34,449 nt of DNA from JAICLK01 sp035478715 (GTDB lineage: Bacteria; Patescibacteriota; Saccharimonadia; Saccharimonadales; UBA4665): positions 1 through 34,449 of the forward strand of contig DATIJK010000047.1 of assembly GCA_035478715.1 (NCBI GenBank), given 5' to 3'. Below the pieces are notes generated by a model that worked only from the letters and a program-made list of their open reading frames with translations, was not told where the DNA came from and ran no database searches. A program made the position numbers and the translations under genes. This document shows positions 33,401 to 34,449 of the stretch, one piece after another (position 1 is the stretch's first letter; each line of letters opens with the position of its first letter).

Positions 33401-34236
33401 TGGCCGAAATCGATGGTGTCGCAAATGTCTGGGAAGAAGGCGAACATTACGTCGTACAGATTACTGCGCAAGAGAAAGAAAAAGTTACTCTAACACTTGA
33501 TGGACGCAAGGCACAGATAGCCAATGGATCCGATGTAGCCATCGGTGATGTTATAGCCGCGCGTGAAGAAGGCACCGATCCAATAACAGCACCGGTCGCA
33601 GGCAAAGCAAGTGTCACGACCAAAGCGATCAACATCTCACCGTCTGGCAAGAGTGTCATTCGATACGAAATCCCAGGCTACAAGCAATTAACCGTAGCTG
33701 ACGGCGAAAAAGTCGTAGCCGGTGCGCGCCTTACAAACGGCTCCATCAATCTGCATGAACTGATGCGCCTGCAAGGTGTAGAACCGACCCAGCGCTACAT
33801 CATGAACGAAATCCTGAGCATTTTCGCCGCCCAGGGCCAGAACATCGCCGACAAGCACCTTGAGATCATCGTGCGACAGATGTTCAGCCGCGTCCAGATC
33901 GAAGATGCCGGCGATAGCGAATTCGTCATCGGTGATACCGTCAGTAAATTGTCTGTCGTCGAAGCCAACAAGAACTTGGTGGAATCCAATAAGAAACCCG
34001 CACAATATACGCAACTGTTACTCGGCATCACGAAAGCATCATTAAGTACTGATTCGTTCCTAAGCGCTGCATCGTTCCAGGATACAACCCGTGTGCTAAT
34101 TGCAGCCGCAACATCTGGTCGTGTCGATAAACTATATGGCCTGAAAGAAAACGTCATACTTGGGCGAAAAATCCCAGTTGGAACCGGCTATATGCACGAA
34201 GACGATGCCGAACCTGTTGCAACAGAGGCAGCTTAG
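30427..34236 (+). CDS. rpoC: DNA-directed RNA polymerase subunit beta', lacking both zinc-site cysteine sets
   Basis: 1269 residues. Catalytic NADFDGDQ (Mg ligands), clamp NRNNRLKKLIELNAPEVI, rudder region and bridge-helix IGVIAAQSIGEPGTQL are present. A frame opens at 30352, but the ATG at 30427 follows GGAGGAGG and matches the family start. Oddities: (1) the N-terminal zinc domain, normally C-x-C ... C-x2-C after the GLFCERIFGP block, is replaced by VKDINPHDAKYKGMRSREA with no cysteines (~residues 61-80). (2) The second zinc site is also gone: the first ligand region reads DDDDTDPG and the C-x6-C-x2-C region reads SSAHGVPQKSYG (~911-922). (3) The trigger helix, TMRTFH in most bacteria, reads SLDSKH (955-960). 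A coiled-coil insertion (~residues 150-200) is charged. Confidence 0.97.
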   Translation: MRRYVHGTNIADFDAVRLAVASPSDIIDWSHGEVTKPETINYRTQKPERDGLFCERIFGPVKDINPHDAKYKGMRSREAAVDKNGELVTKSIVRRERMGHISLAVPVAHIWFLRGTPSAIGLLLGMTVKNLERIAYFASYIIIKVETEKRDKMLSDKESEFAAAKEAVRLRYENEAKKEDANTKALAEMQTKELEEISKAFDVIKEQLLSLEKYHLLSESEYRNLPDELQDLVKVGMGGAALKELLVEINLHDLIKSLNDEAEDAKGQRKKKLMKRLRLLENMERAGIEPESMCVSVLPVIPPDLRPMVQLTGGRFATSDLNDLYRRVINRNNRLKKLIELNAPEVIRRNEQRMLQEAVDALVDNSNARSGRAVAATGQRRRLKSLSDMLKGKQGRFRQNLLGKRVDYSGRSVIVAGPELRIDQCGLPKMMALELFKPFVIGELIEREQAHNIRSATRMIETGETPVWDALDEVIKGKYVLLNRAPSLHRLSIQAFMPVLIEGRAIQLHPLVCKGFNADFDGDQMAVHLPLSDDAQEEARTIMASNRNLLKPADGSPILHIEQDIVLGCYYLTYQLPGMEDSKPRPFSSVDEAIMAYYDGIIDIQQSVHINFRGETRNTTFGRILFNEVLPEDFPYQDESMTKKRLQKVMSSVYQQYGQAKAAEIADDLKDLGFHYATKSGLSMGMGDFEETEGIEKLIKDGEDRAAAISGQYDEGFITDEERYRLTVDNWTKIDEQVQESLAEQMGTRNTSTAIAINSGARGNITQMKSAVGMLGVLSDASGQAIELPVKSGYVHGLTPLEYFTGTRGTRKALIDIALKTADAGYLTRRLVDVAQDVFTIDDDDTDPGFAMLREDAEAIGVSYGSRLEGRYTAEKVGDYAKKHSLISAEIAAKIDADENVDGVKIMSALSASSAHGVPQKSYGIDPATGNLVVGHHPIGVIAAQSIGEPGTQLSLDSKHRSGAVVADDTAQGLSRVEELFEIRTPKGQAYLAEIDGVANVWEEGEHYVVQITAQEKEKVTLTLDGRKAQIANGSDVAIGDVIAAREEGTDPITAPVAGKASVTTKAINISPSGKSVIRYEIPGYKQLTVADGEKVVAGARLTNGSINLHELMRLQGVEPTQRYIMNEILSIFAAQGQNIADKHLEIIVRQMFSRVQIEDAGDSEFVIGDTVSKLSVVEANKNLVESNKKPAQYTQLLLGITKASLSTDSFLSAASFQDTTRVLIAAATSGRVDKLYGLKENVILGRKIPVGTGYMHEDDAEPVATEAA

Positions 34237-34245
34237 TGCTAAAAT
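34217..34245 (+). promoter_or_regulatory. rpsL promoter overlapping the end of rpoC
   Basis: TTGCAA (34217-34222), 17-bp spacer, TAAAAT (34240-34245) with TG one base upstream. Predicted start ~34252, giving a ~72-nt leader. It overlaps the rpoC stop codon. Confidence 0.75.
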
Positions 34246-34267
34246 AGATGTAAAGTGAGATAATAAC

Positions 34268-34321
34268 GTTTCCAGAATGTTGTTTTGGAGACACTAAAAT
34301 TCTTGTGAAGGGAGAATTTTA
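34268..34321 (+). promoter_or_regulatory. rpsL leader with the Shine-Dalgarno sequence in a hairpin loop
   Basis: Two hairpins. GTTTCCA 34268-34274 pairs with TGGAGAC 34286-34292. TAAAATTCT 34295-34303 pairs with AGAATTTTA 34313-34321 (9 bp), and its loop TGTGAAGGG carries most of the ribosome site AAGGGAG; the last two bases are in the stem. The second stem ends 3 nt before the start codon. Control of translation is inferred. Confidence 0.6.
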
Positions 34322-34323
34322 AC

Positions 34324-34449
34324 TTGCCCACTATCAATCAACTCGTCCGCAAACCGCGTGCCAAGGTGACTACCAAATCAAAGTCGCCAGCTTTGCTGCG
34401 CGTCACCAACAACCTTAAGACTAAGAACTACGAAAAGCCTTCACCGTTC
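34324..34449 (+). CDS. rpsL: 30S ribosomal protein S12 (partial, N-terminal 42 codons)
   Basis: PTINQLVRKPR followed by a basic stretch is the S12 N-terminus. The gene runs off the window end in frame. The start is TTG at 34324, ~9 nt after AAGGGAG; no ATG is available in frame between the last stop and the conserved region. S12 sits in the decoding centre and is the streptomycin target; its key Lys region is beyond the window. The bases KTKNYEKPSPF after ~residue 30 do not match the usual QKRGVC block, so the N-terminus is somewhat divergent. The str operon probably continues downstream. Confidence 0.9.
   Translation, partial: MPTINQLVRKPRAKVTTKSKSPALLRVTNNLKTKNYEKPSPF

Noticed and set aside
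1..34449. UGA recoding, as in Gracilibacteria/SR1.
   Set aside because: UGA ends rnhB, recG and the PLC-like gene at the expected protein ends, and no in-frame UGA interrupts a conserved gene.

Overview
The window looks like a core-gene stretch from a small-genome bacterium of the Patescibacteria (Candidate Phyla Radiation), most likely Candidatus Saccharibacteria (TM7). This placement is inferred from overall gene content and divergence, not from a search. The standard genetic code is used (UGA stops rnhB, recG and the PLC-like gene), base composition is moderate, and genes are packed tightly. The classic neighbours rimP/infB (around nusA) and rplJL (before rpoB) are missing. No phage, IS, CRISPR or integrase signal was seen.

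Layout: 1-489 end of rnhB and yraN, overlapping by 4 bp. 490-3054 (-) M1 aminopeptidase. 3100-7074 nusA, then clpC behind a CIRCE operator. 7144-9499 secreted HExxH protein and radA. 9515-12460 (-) class A penicillin-binding protein, divergent from tyrS (12657-13892) and a methyltransferase. 14788-17597 (-) a two-gene surface operon: a membrane-anchored cohesin-like protein and a cohesin/Ig/FN3/dockerin protein. 17746-21233 recG, a PLC/S1-P1-like protein and rsmD. 21398-21481 tRNA-Leu(UAG) behind a hairpin-rich leader. 21532-24940 small membrane protein, hisS, tig and a small hypothetical protein. 24937-26549 clpP behind a perfect CIRCE and a very long leader hairpin, then a GNAT protein. 26856-34449 rpoB, rpoC and the start of rpsL.

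How it fits together: clpC and clpP (unfoldase and protease) are unlinked here but share one promoter design, in which the CIRCE spacer is the -35 box, so an HrcA-type repressor elsewhere should co-regulate them. The surface operon suggests a calcium-dependent cohesin-dockerin assembly on a wall built with the neighbouring class A PBP. nusA, rpoB and rpoC supply the transcription machinery. RpoC is unusual: the cysteines of both conserved zinc sites are absent and the trigger-helix signature is altered.

The most unusual items are: (1) the clpP leader, which can form a 31-bp stem without mismatches starting at the predicted transcription start, inside a 162-nt rod-shaped fold; (2) RpoC lacking both zinc sites and carrying a changed trigger helix; (3) the paired cohesin and dockerin genes; (4) several promoters whose -10 box lies 7-12 nt before the ATG, implying leaderless mRNAs; (5) terminator-like hairpins in the nusA and clpC leaders.
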